Origin: Apostichopus japonicus
Lineage: Eukaryota > Echinodermata > Holothuroidea > Aspidochirotida > Stichopodidae
Assembly (NCBI RefSeq): GCF_037975245.1
Contig: NC_092580.1
Coordinates: 7,602,501 to 7,666,500, forward strand
Reading direction: 5' to 3'
DNA length: 64,000 bases
A model generated the notes under the pieces. That model was not told where the DNA came from. It saw only the letters and a program-made list of their open reading frames with translations, and made no database searches. Made by a program: the position numbers and the translations under genes. Below are positions 26,101 to 34,200 of this stretch, piece by piece (the first letter of the stretch is position 1; every line of letters starts with the position of its first letter).

Positions 26101-29075
26101 TACCTATGAGACCAAGCAATCCAGGTCTGGTCTCCTTCTTGCCAGGTCTTCAGGACCTTAGAGTCTGTCTCAGTGTATATTTTAGCCGCCATGCCAAAGG
26201 TGACCACATCTGTCTTGGTGGGGTCTTCATCGTCGGGGAGTAAGTAGTACTGGCAGTGGTAGTAACCGTTAGCCTTCGGCGCCTCCACAATTCGTTTCTT
26301 CCTCTTCATCAGTTCGTCCACTTTGGGTCCGTCATCTTCAGCTATGACAAAGAGAAGACATAATGATATAATACGTTTAAAGCAACCGAGTCTCCTAATA
26401 CCATCAAATTCACTTCGCAAGAAAACACTACAATGGGGGTAGCTCATTAATGTCACGGCAGATGCTATCAATCTCGAATAAAGTTTATTGTTTTCCCCCC
26501 CCCAAAAAAAATATCAACGTATAGTCTAGACCTGCCAGACTTTCATAGCAGATGGAGCTAGCCTATTTAGGCTTCTTCCTCAGTAGTCGACAATGGTCAC
26601 TCCTCTTCTTCTGCTTTTTATTATTCCTAAGATGGTCTGATCCGATAAGCAATGCTTTTTGTCAGCTCTCAGTAACACTAGTATTGTACATACTGTACAC
26701 ATTTCATAGTACTATTCTCTATGCCTTGTTGAAGTTTAACTATTTTTTGTATGGAAAGGAATTAAAGAATTTCAGTTCGATTCAATACAAAATAAGAATA
26801 GGGTCTGATGTTGCTAAATTGTCATTTACTATTGCGACCACTTTACCAGCTAACTCCAACTTCTTGACTGGGTAGAAATCTGGTGAGAGTTCACAAGGAA
26901 CAATTTAACTACTACTGCCACTAGTTTTTAACAGACCTGCTGAGTCATGGCATAAATTTATGATATATATAACCAGAAATTAATAAACTAGAGTATGTTA
27001 CTGGATAAACCAACGATGATAAATCTTCTTGACTTATTGTTCAAACAATGCTCATATCTAACTTATCTGAGATACTAAGAAGCATCAGACCTGTACTACT
27101 TTTATTATAATTATTTATTTAGCAACACCCAAAATTGATAACTCCATTCATAAATTTCAAAATGGCACTTTTGTTATCTCTTGTTGTTGATTCTTTGTCA
27201 CTACCTACGTACAGAGATAATAAATTATGAAACAAGTGAATTAAAATGTGCACCCACCCCCCCTCCCCCCCCCCCAATTTATAGATCTCTATAAACATTT
27301 TCTTTTCTTTACAGCTTCAGTAGTTAAAGCCCCACACTCTATGAATAGTTGAGTTGATCATGGAGTTGATGAATTGCTAACGAGGGCGGCCGTTCAGTCA
27401 CTGACAGTTATAACTACTACTACTGTAGCCCTCATGACGTGTAGACTCATGGGAGGTTGTAATGATATATAGTAATGTACTATCAATGAATGCACATGAA
27501 CTCTCCTCTCCAAAGTACAACAACAACAGGAAACCTTCAGGTAGTTATCCAACCATGAATTGATATCAAAGTAATTGATTTCCCTGCTCACAAAATCTAT
27601 TAACCTAGAGTTAGATGTGTATCTGTCTGTGAAAGTCAATGAGGAGTACAAGCAGAGATGGATGAGGGGGAGAATTATGCATTTAAATAGGCTGACATCA
27701 TTTCTACACACCTGATAACTTTGCACATTTGACAAGAGACAATACTTGATGTAGGGTTTCCTGTAGTACAGCTGTCATATGCATTTCAAACATGTTTGTT
27801 ATTAGGACAAGAACATACAGGTATGCTCACAGGTAAATATACTGTATCTTTGAGGAACGTAAACCACTTGTTTTGCTTTTAAAAGATATCTAGTATCATC
27901 CTGCTGTTGCTAGAGGAATGTTTTGTTCTACTTTTTATTGGTTAACATCCGATCAGACAAGGATGCATTTAAACTTGGCTTGTTAAGTACCTAAAAACTT
28001 GAAAAGTCATTCCTTAAAGTTTCAGTAATCCTTGTGAAAACAGCCTACAGCAGATTCATGTGGTAGACCTATGACATGGCTCACTGAAATCTATTCTGCA
28101 TGTGGCACACAAAATCTTCAAATGGCAGAAGGCACATTGGATATGTGTAACAGTTTCCATATCTACTGCACGAAGACAATTCTTTCTCAATTTATTACAG
28201 AAAAAACGGCTACCTGGGTGTTCTAACCATGGAGATCAGGTTAGGCTAAAGTTATTCCTACCTGGACTGTTAAAATCATCAACTTTATTGATCGGAATCT
28301 GTTTATAACGTCGATCGCATACTTTGACTGTGGCTATACAAAAGGCTTCAACATTAGATCATAGGTGAAGCTACAGTATGTTGTTAAACCAGCCAACATA
28401 CTTTTGAAGCTTAAGTACTGACTTTACCAAGCTATATTTTCTGTCAACAAATCTCTTACAGGTAGGGCCAGTGTAAGGGCAAGTAGGTATGTTTCATACT
28501 ATCTGCCTCTCTGAGTGTTTGTATTGGATAACGACACTATCCAATTATTTGTGTTGTCATACATGGACAATAACATCAAACATTTGGTAACTGTTAGTGA
28601 TGATGACATTGCAATGCTCACATCAAACCGAAAAACAACAATCCCTAAACTTACATGAAGGAATGGCCTTAGCAATGGTGACAGTCAGGGTGACCCTATG
28701 CAAACCATCTTCATGTTTCTTTGATCTTTTCCCTTTCTTCATCCCGGTTTTGATTTGATCTTCTGAAGTACTTCCTCCTCCTCCTATGCCCTCTGGTGGA
28801 CCGTGGTCTTGTGTCTCATCTGTTGGTATTTTTGCATTAGATTCAGTTGGGATAACCTGGGGTAGCTCCTCCTGGGAATATCCCATTTGCTCATTACTTC
28901 TCGCTTCTTCATCTACGGTGGTTCCATTAATAGCATCACCGTTTCCAATGTTGTCATCTTCCTTCGTGTTCTGTTCACCGTTTTGATCTGAGAGCATGCT
29001 AGTATCTTTTATATCGTCTTCGATATTCGACTGTGGTTCGTCCCTTGTTTCTGTCAACTTCTGTTCTGGATCCAT
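4917..29075 (-). CDS. CFAP92: CFAP92-like (KIAA1257/DUF4550) ciliary protein, 17 exons, 3' end missing
   Basis: Seventeen minus-strand exons join in consistent phase to an open frame of 1175 codons from the ATG at 29075-29073; the frame is still open at 4917. Domains seen: residues 1-112 acidic, Ser/Thr/Glu-rich and probably disordered; a basic KKGKRSKK patch at 113-120; a conserved block at about 125-250 that I match to DUF4550 (GLHRVTLTVTIAKAIP, ANGYYHCQYYLLPDD, GDQTWIAWSHSHTLKVTKEL, ELRIWESRDKVSARARFDRP); a low-complexity linker at about 260-470 with a run of seven glycines; then a long conserved body to the end, including PPLEIHLHDRDRKPE, AGHYIDAGTQMKVKV, VTGFQIMDGEKHIFVLEGL and NQ-rich C-terminal exons. 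DUF4550 defines the KIAA1257/CFAP92 family, whose members are axonemal or cilia-associated proteins of unknown biochemical activity. The exon structure is very secure; the family name is from recall of motifs, not a search. Some first-exon UTR and the terminal coding exon(s) were not found. Confidence 0.75.
5887..6045 (-). CDS. CFAP92: CFAP92-like exon 16
   Basis: Acceptor tctcaattaccag, donor CAG|GTAAAT, 53 whole codons. Codes EVAVKSQENVANRVPTRKIM, VQPPNGVAHNYSTQMLNSTE and QAMEALRQHLAQ, the last probably helical. Residues 1052-1104. Confidence 0.9.
6437..6633 (-). CDS. CFAP92: CFAP92-like exon 15
   Basis: Acceptor atttcttgttag, donor ATT|GTAAGT. Codes LREANEVVVRGDDMDGF, a proline/threonine loop, then LEPLDIYNSGYMEYLADKEY and FGQEQDFIKANI. 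Residues about 985-1051, ends in phase 0. Confidence 0.92.
7579..7696 (-). CDS. CFAP92: CFAP92-like exon 14
   Basis: Acceptor gtttcctgtaag at phase 0. Codes LVNLKKLRDVTKSDLFPSAA and SVISLSREFGVPLTTADFE. The donor GAAG|GTCATT is non-consensus after GT, yet it gives perfect phase with exon 15 (G|AT = Asp: ADFEDLREANE). Coding content is secure; the donor is less so. Confidence 0.82.
8127..8317 (-). CDS. CFAP92: CFAP92-like exon 13
   Basis: Acceptor atttctccag, donor CAG|GTGAGT, phase 0 at its end. Codes GVIFEVLYNSDFTFRERKYA, SLDVDLCRVKLHEPLSVIVQ and QPLLYVRDMVPPPCLEALVK. Residues about 883-946. Confidence 0.93.
8619..9003. repeat. Minisatellite, about ten 37-41 bp units
   Basis: Units of the type 'gggtctacaggaagga' plus 'catatccccctccctaggg' are repeated in tandem with small length changes. 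It lies in the intron between exons 12 and 13. The plus-strand open frame inside it only reflects the repeat. Confidence 0.9.
9305..9447 (-). CDS. CFAP92: CFAP92-like exon 12
   Basis: Acceptor ttttcttgtag, donor CAAG|GTAGAA (a weak but acceptable donor). Codes SKTLNIVTGFQIMDGEKHIF, then VLEGLRDEAIQMLWETLP and RAKKQ, one of the most protein-like stretches of the gene. Residues about 835-882. A decayed copy of its acceptor edge lies at 9578-9735. Confidence 0.92.
9578..9735 (-). repeat. Decayed duplicate of exon 12 edge and upstream intron
   Basis: The sequence from 9417 to about 9549 (first ~28 bases of exon 12, its acceptor and intron) is repeated with many changes at 9578-9735. The copy keeps an acceptor-like cttttag, but the in-phase reading hits a stop (GGT TAG) at once. 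Confidence 0.7.
9811..10058 (-). mobile_element. tRNA-derived SINE, copy A
   Basis: On the minus strand it has a tRNA-like head ending in 'ccccggttcgagtcactccc', which matches a pol III B box (GGTTCGAnTC). About 180 bases of tail follow, with 'cgagttcctg' and an (atac)n end. A second copy on the other strand at 55937-56192 is about 85-90% identical by eye. The A box region is poor. Confidence 0.75.
10070..10230 (-). CDS. CFAP92: CFAP92-like exon 11
   Basis: Acceptor tttgatttag, donor CGGA|GTAAGT. Codes SPFSYIIFIFEYKNSSFLHQ then a helical LLQLVTKINSKALNLDVLPD and AALSTYKLS. Residues 782-834. A SINE in the same intron as exon 12 abuts its donor side. Confidence 0.92.
10231..12907. other. Intron between exons 10 and 11, no gene seen
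   Basis: Mostly AT-rich. A plus-strand open frame of 95 codons (12073-12360) has no recognisable homology and lacks splice support. I regard it as chance. Confidence 0.4.
12908..13215. repeat. Diverged short-motif repeat (ggagtac)
   Basis: Words such as ctggagtac, tggagtacc, tgaagtac and ggggtaca recur every 20-40 bases across about 300 bases beside exon 10. The array is old and irregular. Confidence 0.4.
13236..13366 (-). CDS. CFAP92: CFAP92-like exon 10
   Basis: Acceptor tttgttcacag, donor GAG|GTATGT. Codes DEPLPAGHYIDAGTQMKVKV and a following QVAYPLISP strand. Ends in phase 0. Residues about 738-781. A diverged 'ggagtac' repeat borders it on the acceptor-distal side. Confidence 0.9.
13676..13885 (-). 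CDS. CFAP92: CFAP92-like exon 9
   Basis: Acceptor ttttatctacag, donor CCAA|GTAAGT. Codes KRTIHNPFKGHNKPWDPYGI, AKFDLSPLLLGEKTLFLTSP and a loop with HNCPIPDQLG. Residues about 667-737. Confidence 0.9.
14341..14502 (-). CDS. CFAP92: CFAP92-like exon 8
   Basis: Acceptor catcaatcag, donor ACCA|GTAAGT. Codes TIPQGELLEYLRGPPLEIHL then HDRDRKPEDVKAKPLLFGAD, continuing the beta-rich body. Residues about 613-667. The joins are in phase (G|GC = Gly; A|GC = Ser). Confidence 0.92.
15295..15597 (-). CDS. CFAP92: CFAP92-like exon 7
   Basis: Acceptor ttttttccag, donor TTAG|GTAAGT. Codes KPVPGIEDVFITVAADGPL, NPLVIKVASVSDLPTTPLS, LSLRCQLVYTEYKFHELPEH and NVYWEDVNVVLLG. The alternating hydrophobic pattern suggests a beta-sandwich (C2- or Ig-like) fold; this is inference. 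Residues about 513-613. Confidence 0.92.
16080..16500. mobile_element. Foldback / MITE-like palindrome
   Basis: The core is an inverted repeat with 52-base arms (16338-16389 and 16403-16454), one mismatch and a 13-base loop 'tcggctgcgcctc'. Weaker symmetry extends to about 16294 and 16492 (aataatg / cattatt-type edges), and a similar 'ttatttatacaac' edge occurs near 16090. It has no coding capacity: the open frames on both strands here are mirror images created by the palindrome. It lies in the intron between exons 6 and 7. Confidence 0.7.
16539..16688 (-). CDS. CFAP92: CFAP92-like exon 6
   Basis: Acceptor ctatacaccag, donor TCTG|GTAAGT. It is 150 bases and joins in phase on both sides. Codes SKRSLKDSPQQKEARRKSQK, an alanine-rich helix-like stretch (VEQAAATLAAYIKENG), and the start of the conserved body (NACIPIRMKLLFSG). 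The preceding intron is 3.9 kb and full of repeats. Confidence 0.88.
16968..17333. repeat. Recent 183-bp tandem duplication
   Basis: The stretch 16968-17150 is repeated immediately at 17151-17333. I see no differences between the copies by eye. It lies in the intron between exons 5 and 6. Confidence 0.95.
17668..18391 (-). other. Unexplained open minus-strand stretch
   Basis: Three overlapping or adjacent minus-strand frames (94, 91 and 79 codons) follow one another with frame changes. The first contains TREEKKHFLESLVDYVPQNR and DRNLVIDTLELCQAVFG, which reads like real protein. A strong acceptor-like tract (tttttgtcccttctgcag) occurs at about 17935-17950, but no in-phase exon for the CFAP92-like gene results. 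It may be a decayed gene fragment or chance. Confidence 0.25.
18427..19217. repeat. 28-bp minisatellite, about 28 copies
   Basis: The unit is 'tctacaatgtcatatgtttag' plus 'tcttaac'. A variant with 'gtatagcttaaac' in place of the usual junction recurs at 18538, 18818, 19047 and 19159. The first interval is exactly ten units (280 bases). It lies in the intron between exons 5 and 6. Confidence 0.97.
20618..20838 (-). CDS. CFAP92: CFAP92-like exon 5 (linker with glycine run)
   Basis: Acceptor gttccttcag, donor CCCG|GTAAGA. Codes TYNHLGKLAGIAPPPEVQ, then a charged segment and a run of seven Gly from repeated GGT/GGA codons, ending KMAQLKSLSPG. The triplet run makes this exon prone to length variation. 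Residues about 389-462. Confidence 0.88.
21465..22005. repeat. 93-bp tandem repeat, six copies
   Basis: Copies start at 21465, 21561, 21654, 21747, 21840 and 21933 with 'gggcttaacacaggtagagt'. All but the first are exactly 93 bases apart, and the last is truncated. It lies in the intron between exons 4 and 5, ending 56 bases before the donor of exon 4. Confidence 0.95.
22061..22265 (-). CDS. CFAP92: CFAP92-like exon 4 (linker)
   Basis: Acceptor tatttctag, donor AA|GTAAGT. It is in phase with its neighbours (G|AT = Asp; AA|G = Lys). It codes a Ser/Pro/Arg-rich low-complexity segment with PEELLRLTDLNRSAP and TPVIRNRESPSKSPTK, likely disordered and rich in possible phosphosites. Residues about 320-388. 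Confidence 0.88.
23946..24247 (-). CDS. CFAP92: CFAP92-like exon 3 (end of DUF4550 block)
   Basis: Acceptor cgttccag, donor ACAG|GTACAT. The AG|C junction gives Ser, producing WSHSHTLKVTKELLLKLF. HTLELRIWESRDKVSARARF follows, then a Pro/Asp-rich segment that starts the flexible linker. Residues about 220-320. Confidence 0.92.
24248..26103. other. Intron between exons 2 and 3, nothing further seen
   Basis: AT-rich with short homopolymers. A minus-strand frame at 24834-24625 begins after an acceptor-like site but has no usable donor, so it is not called an exon. Confidence 0.5.
26104..26341 (-). CDS. CFAP92: CFAP92-like exon 2 (DUF4550 block)
   Basis: Acceptor tttgtcatag and donor AG|GTAAAA bound it. 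It joins exon 1 in phase (T|CT makes Ser). Residues 141-219 include KANGYYHCQYYLLPDDED and GDQTWIAWSH, typical of the conserved N-terminal block. Confidence 0.9.
26342..28654. other. Intron between exons 1 and 2, nothing further seen
   Basis: AT-rich with a C-rich run near 27250. Open frames such as minus-strand 27735-27394 have no recognisable homology or splice support. Confidence 0.5.
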
Positions 29076-29128
29076 TGTATCAGGTAGATAATTTGCACTA
29101 GCTACCAAACCCCAGGTCACACAGGGAC
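28655..29128 (-). CDS. CFAP92: CFAP92-like exon 1 (start codon at 29075)
   Basis: Acceptor ttgatag precedes 29128, so at least one non-coding exon lies upstream. The ATG at 29075-29073 opens 140 codons plus one base and ends at donor GTAAGT (28654). It encodes the acidic N-terminus, the KKGKRSKK patch and the first strand of the conserved block (HRVTLTVTIAKAIPS). A frame open upstream of the ATG runs only into the intron, so this ATG is the natural start. Confidence 0.85.
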
Positions 29129-29462
29129 CTATCAAAATAAAGAAAGAAAAATCAGTTACGATATTTAAATTGAAATTTTGTAATTCATGCATTCCAGGCT
29201 TTTTTGAATAACAAAGTACATTCTTTAATGAGCATGGCTTTATGAATGGAGCTTTAATAGTCCTATAGCAATCTTGAGTTTCAAAAACTTGACATTGTCA
29301 TAGGTCTACCATAACCCACGATGGATGGGTTCCATCAAGTGCAAGGTTTCCATTGCATGGTCAAACTCTCAGTGAATCTGGAAGAAATATGCATTATATC
29401 CTTGTGGAAAAACACAAGCGATAATGCTAATAACATTTCTGAAAATACTATGAACACCTGAA

Positions 29463-29480
29463 GAGAGAGAGAGAGAGAGG
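29463..29480. repeat. (GA)n microsatellite
   Basis: A run of GA dinucleotides of about 18 bases, upstream of exon 1 of the CFAP92-like gene. Confidence 0.8.
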
Positions 29481-30084
29481 AATGACCCATTTAAAGTTTG
29501 ACTTTCATACGATGCAGAATGTAATTTTAAGCTACTAGGAGGTGGTCCTAAAACAACTCAAAAGTTTAAAAAGTCAGGAGTACACCAAGAAATTGCTAAA
29601 CTAATCCTTGTGATCGAATTGATACCTTCCAAATTCAACTTTGTACATCAAGTTTTCCCAAATGATATACTGTATTAATTTGGTAAGAAAGTAGACCACC
29701 ATTTTGGGAAAAAAAAACTCTTCAGTGGCTACAAGCACATGATTTTGTGTTGCTATTTCTGAATCTAGAGTTTCAGCCAAATGTGGTGGATATACATCCC
29801 ATAGAAATGACATACACCTCTGATGAAGACTTAATAGATATAACCATAAGGTACAATTCTCAATGAAGAGTCTCAAGATAGAACATTGCAAGCCAATTTC
29901 AGCAATAAAAATAATTTGGTTTATTCTGGGACGCTTTGTAGAAATGAGGTAGGTTAGTATGTTTGCTAAAAATGACAACTTTCTGGTATGTATTAGGCCT
30001 AAGTATGACAGTTACCTTAGATGAGTGAACTGGACATCAGAAAATCATTCAGGTAGACATACGATTAACAATAAATGGAAGTTG

Positions 30085-30665
30085 GTTTAACGTTAGGCCT
30101 AGGCCTAAGGGAATGAATACACCAAAACCTAATTTGTTATCCAATGCCTAGTTTACCTGACACACAGAAAAAAAATAACAATACATAGCCTTACCTAGCT
30201 AGCACACATGAAGTCAAGTGAGGCTTTATATCCATTGCCACATGTGGTAAACACAAAAATTCCAATAAAAACTGTTCCAAAAGCGTGTTAGGCCTAAGCT
30301 ATAATACAATTAAAGCCTAGCCTAGGCCTAGCCTTGAATACTGCACTTTATAACACTAAATTGGTGGTACTGGTATCCGAGGCCCAGCAAACTAAAACTA
30401 GCCTAAGCTTAAGTTAGGCCTATGATTGGTAGGCTAGGTCAGTCTGGCAGCTAGTAACATTCGTGTTCTATCCTAACTAAACGTTAGGCCTTTGTTAGGT
30501 TTCATCCCAAGAATATATAACTATCAAGAGCATAGAACTATTAGCCATTCAAATAGATTGACACACGCTTTACGTTAGGCCAATAATAATAGTATTAATT
30601 ACTTCTAGTGCTGGCCTAGGTTGAGCCAAAATGTTAGGCCTAACTTTAGCCTAGGCTAGGTAATT
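30085..30665. repeat. Dense TAGGCCTA words
   Basis: The self-complementary word TAGGCCTA and near variants (ttaggcctaa, gcctaggccta, tagcctaggct) occur more than ten times in under 600 bases. Such words are frequent in echinoderm genomes as I know them. It lies in the presumed 5' flank or first intron of the CFAP92-like gene. Confidence 0.7.
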
Positions 30666-30943
30666 AAATAGGCCTTGTGTGTCTTTTTCAATTGCTTTCA
30701 AGAAGAGGTAAGCGTAAATCGTTAGAATCCCGTGCGTTTAATTAAAGTGTTCCAATTTAATATCAGTACGAGTTACCAAGTCAGTCCAGCTTCGTCATAA
30801 CTGTATAGCTACTGTAAGTTTGTAAATAAAATGTAGGCCCAAGGCCCTTATATTAGATGTGTAAACGTTTACGTAAATCTAGCTACATAGCATTGCACAT
30901 AATGCATATGACGTACTGCAGAAGACAGTGCAGTGTCGCTGCT

Positions 30944-30963
30944 GTTGCCATCACCATAGAAAC
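30944..30963. promoter_or_regulatory. Possible RFX X-box
   Basis: The plus strand has a GTTGCC half-site followed by ATCACCATAGAAAC. On the minus strand this contains GTTTCTATGGTGAT, one mismatch from the RYYNYY-WW-RRNRAC X-box form, overlapping a further perfect GGCAAC half-site. X-boxes drive ciliary genes through RFX factors. This one is 1.9 kb upstream of the start codon of a ciliary-gene candidate, in a locally CpG-containing stretch. Inference. Confidence 0.35.
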
Positions 30964-31555
30964 GACAATGCCAGTCAGCTGTAAGGTCAGGTGGTTTTAT
31001 GTACCCTGTATAGTAATTGAGTTTCCCCAGAAGTGTTCAAGACGTAAAATGAGAATGTTGCCTAATGGAAGACTAAAGTGACGAACAGAAAGTTCACCAA
31101 AGATAAAGAACATGGCAAGAATGAAGAACATTTTAATTTATTTCCTTGTTATGTAATTTGACATCGTGTCGTTTGAATGTAGTGCATATAAGAATGTTTT
31201 AAACCGGAGGATGAGGAAGAGAGGGGCAACTCTGAAATACAAACAGCGCAATTAAGAATAAATATAATGGTCAACAAGGTTAAACTAGATTCCCTTTACT
31301 TATTTTAGAGATCACCATGATGAAGACATATTTAAAATCATATACTGATCCACAGATGTTGTATAACACAAAATATCTAATTGGCTACTCGTGGCAGGCT
31401 TGAGATCAGATGGAGAAGGAAAGTACTAAATAAGATTTTTTCTGTTTCATTAAAGAACTCAGCATGTTGAATTTGTGGGATTGAAATTTCTAACAGTTCC
31501 AACGCTGGAATTTTCCTCTAATATTTGACTGGTCAAGAACTATTAGCATTTAATC

Positions 31556-31700
31556 AGGGGCGTATCCAGGATTTTCTAACCCGGGGGGCGCGAATTACTA
31601 TCTAAGCGGAGCGCCACCATCAGTTGGCGCGCAGCGTTCAAGAAAATTTCTTGTTTTGATACCACCCAGATCACCGGAAATGGCACTTCTCGGGCTTGAA
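31556..31700 (+). repeat. Interspersed repeat, 'aggggcgtatccagg' family
   Basis: Begins aggggcgtatccaggatttt and contains 'gcgccaccatcagttggcgc' and 'ggaaatggcacttctc'. It shares these blocks with 32560-32800. It is probably a non-autonomous transposable element; the class is unknown. Confidence 0.6.
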
Positions 31701-32559
31701 AATGACCGACCAGATGTACACTTTTTTACCTGAGAACCAAGTATTTCCCAATAGTTTTTTCCATCCATAACCTTTTTGGAGATTGTCACCAATCACAAAT
31801 CATGTTCGAACTCATCGCATGTCCTGTGGATCATTGCTTTTGTAGGTGATTCTACGTCGCAGCCCACAATATCCGTCAGCCCCACTTTTGAAGGTTTTAA
31901 GCCCATTATTCGTTCAGAATTTGAAAATTCACATTTCTCGTGAATAAACTCACTTGAAAACATACCCATAAATGTTGTACAAAATTTCATCAATGGACAA
32001 CCAATATAGAAAAACCTCCTTGAACCCCTAACAGACCGGTCAAAATTGCACGAGTAGAGGGAAGTGTGATGAAGAATGTTGGTGAGAAATTTTGGAAAAT
32101 TCCGACACAGTTAATTTATTGGTGTAGAAATATTAAAACCTCTTATAACGGCTATTATAAAACTTGGTTTCGGAAATAAAAAAAACCCATATATTTCCGA
32201 AACCGAACACTATACACATAGGCGTAGGAGGCGGGGGGGGGGGTGCAGCCCCTAATTCGCCATTACTAATGTAAAAGACAGTTTTGACATAATTGGACCT
32301 TCATGCTTTTCTCCATCTACATAAGACATTTCGTTGTTTACATTAGCATCCCGCGGTATACTGCGCAACTTTCACGGGCCGTACGGTACACGATGGCATG
32401 CGATGTAATAACCGATGCTTGCTTATATGATATTGACATGAACAATTTTTGGGTATTTTTTTTCGGGCAAGTCGGACAGTTTTGAGGCTTTTCATCCTGG
32501 AACGCCATTTTCATGCTCACTGATATGATGTGATATCTGCTGTTTGCTTTACAAATTCG

Positions 32560-32800
32560 AACAGGCGCGTAGCGAGGAATTTGCCAAGGGAGGGGCGAAG
32601 CCTGTAGGCAAATTATCCAAGCGTAGCGCCACCATGAGTTGGCGCGAAGCGTACAAGAAAATTTTGGCCGAAAATGCCTCCCAGATCGCTGGAAATGGCA
32701 CTTCCCAGGACCATTTGTTGGCGCGAAGCGTACAAGCAAATTTTGCCCGAAAATGCCTCCCAGATCGCTGGAAATGACACTTCCCAGGCCTTGTAAGTTG
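32560..32800 (+). repeat. Same repeat family with internal 79-bp duplication
   Basis: Head acaggcgcgtagcgaggaat, then the block 'gttggcgcgaagcgtacaag'...'ggaaatggcacttcccag' twice in tandem (32638-32716 and 32717-32795). The long open frames here, including one of 157 codons on the minus strand, arise from the repeat. Confidence 0.7.
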
Positions 32801-33333
32801 CATCTAAGCACTTTCTATTTTGAAATTACTAGCGATATCATCAAAAAATATGCTGAAGGGGGGGGGGGGGCGGTCGCCCCTTCCCGAAATGCGTCATGTT
32901 CCCCGACGACACGGTCGAGTTCGAGACCAGCCACAGTTGGTTTCATAGCACAATTCTACAATTTTTAAGGCGTATACACACACACGCGTTATGATAGACC
33001 ATAATATAGTATATATATAGATCATGAGTGAGAGAGGAAAAATTGGAAACGTAAAAAATGGAGTTGTCGGTGTAAGGGGTAGGGTGAGGCACACGCCCCT
33101 TCCGATATCCTTGATCCGTCACTGGCTACCCTGTGTATGCAATAGGGATCAGCGCTGTAATGATGTCACTGTTCCTCTTTCTCTTCCCGGTGTCTTGGCG
33201 TTTTTCTTTTACTCCCTCCTCTTCTCCTTTTTCTCTCTTTCTTCGTTTTCTTTTCCCTTCCTTCCTCTCCTCCTCCTCTTTTTTCCCCTCTTTTTTCCTT
33301 TTTTCTTCTCTTTTTTTTCTCTCCTCTTTTTCT

Positions 33334-33383
33334 TACCCGGGGGGCGCGCGCCCCCAACGCCCCCCCTGGATACGCGCCTGTTA
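33334..33383 (-). repeat. Head fragment of the same repeat family
   Basis: Read on the minus strand, it starts aacaggcgcgtatccagggg and runs into a GC-rich block. A 160-base pyrimidine-rich tract (33170-33335, mostly ttttc/cctct) lies beside it. Confidence 0.5.
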
Positions 33384-34071
33384 ATGTTACGGGATTTAAG
33401 GTCTGGGATGGAAAAATTATCAAAATCATACTCTGTGTAACCTTTTGGTAATTTCCCGATATGGCAGGAATTGGAAAAGCCCCGGCCCCCTCCCGACAAA
33501 CACAAAGGCATGTCCATCACAGTAACTGTTACCTCCACGAGGATTACATTCACGCTTGGTGAAATGCTACACATGTGTTCAAGGTCTGACAGCGGGCTTT
33601 ATTACGTAATAAACAGTTAAGTATGTACGTCATCATAACAGGTTTGGTGTAGTCAGTTTTAAATGCTTATAGTCATTATCCCATTAACAGTTTTCTACTA
33701 ATTAAGAAATTGTACAAGCTACCGGGCATGCCTACTGCTATATCAGTAGGTTCAATGGATTCAGCATCCTACTGAAGGCTTGATTAGACCATTGTTGAAG
33801 GTGTTATAATTTATTGCAAGTATATGAAACCGAATCTAGGGTGTGAAAGCGAAGGACATTGTATGTGCGTTCACGATCCCCCTCCCCCCTCACACACAGA
33901 AACACACCATACGGGATGAAGACAGTATTTTAAACGTTTTACTTTCCTTTTCCAAGGACGCCCCCCCCCCCCCCCTCATAGCCAACGTACAGGTCCTGTA
34001 TTCAACAAATTACGCACATCGTGTCTACGACATGACCTGATTTCGTACATGAGCGGTAACCATGGCTATAG

Positions 34072-34200
34072 TAGGCATAGGCGTAGGAGGCGGGGGGAGC
34101 TAGGGGCTGTAGCCCCCCCCCCCCACAACCAAATATTTTTGTGAAAAATTCGGGCAATATGCTGAGAAGTTTTCGGGCACCTACTGAAAGAAAAATAAAT
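34072..34200 (+). repeat. Related 'cataggcgtaggagg' repeat fragment
   Basis: Head cataggcgtaggaggcgggg, as also at 32216-32265, followed by a C13 run and 'aaaaattcgggcaatatgc'. It is probably another short interspersed element. Confidence 0.45.

Noticed and set aside
32338-32811. 157-codon minus-strand open frame
   Set aside because: It runs through the interspersed repeat with its 79-bp duplication; the protein is repetitive and no splice or start context supports it.
33166-33574. Several overlapping Lys/Arg/Glu- or Phe/Ser-rich frames
   Set aside because: They are translations of one pyrimidine-rich tract.
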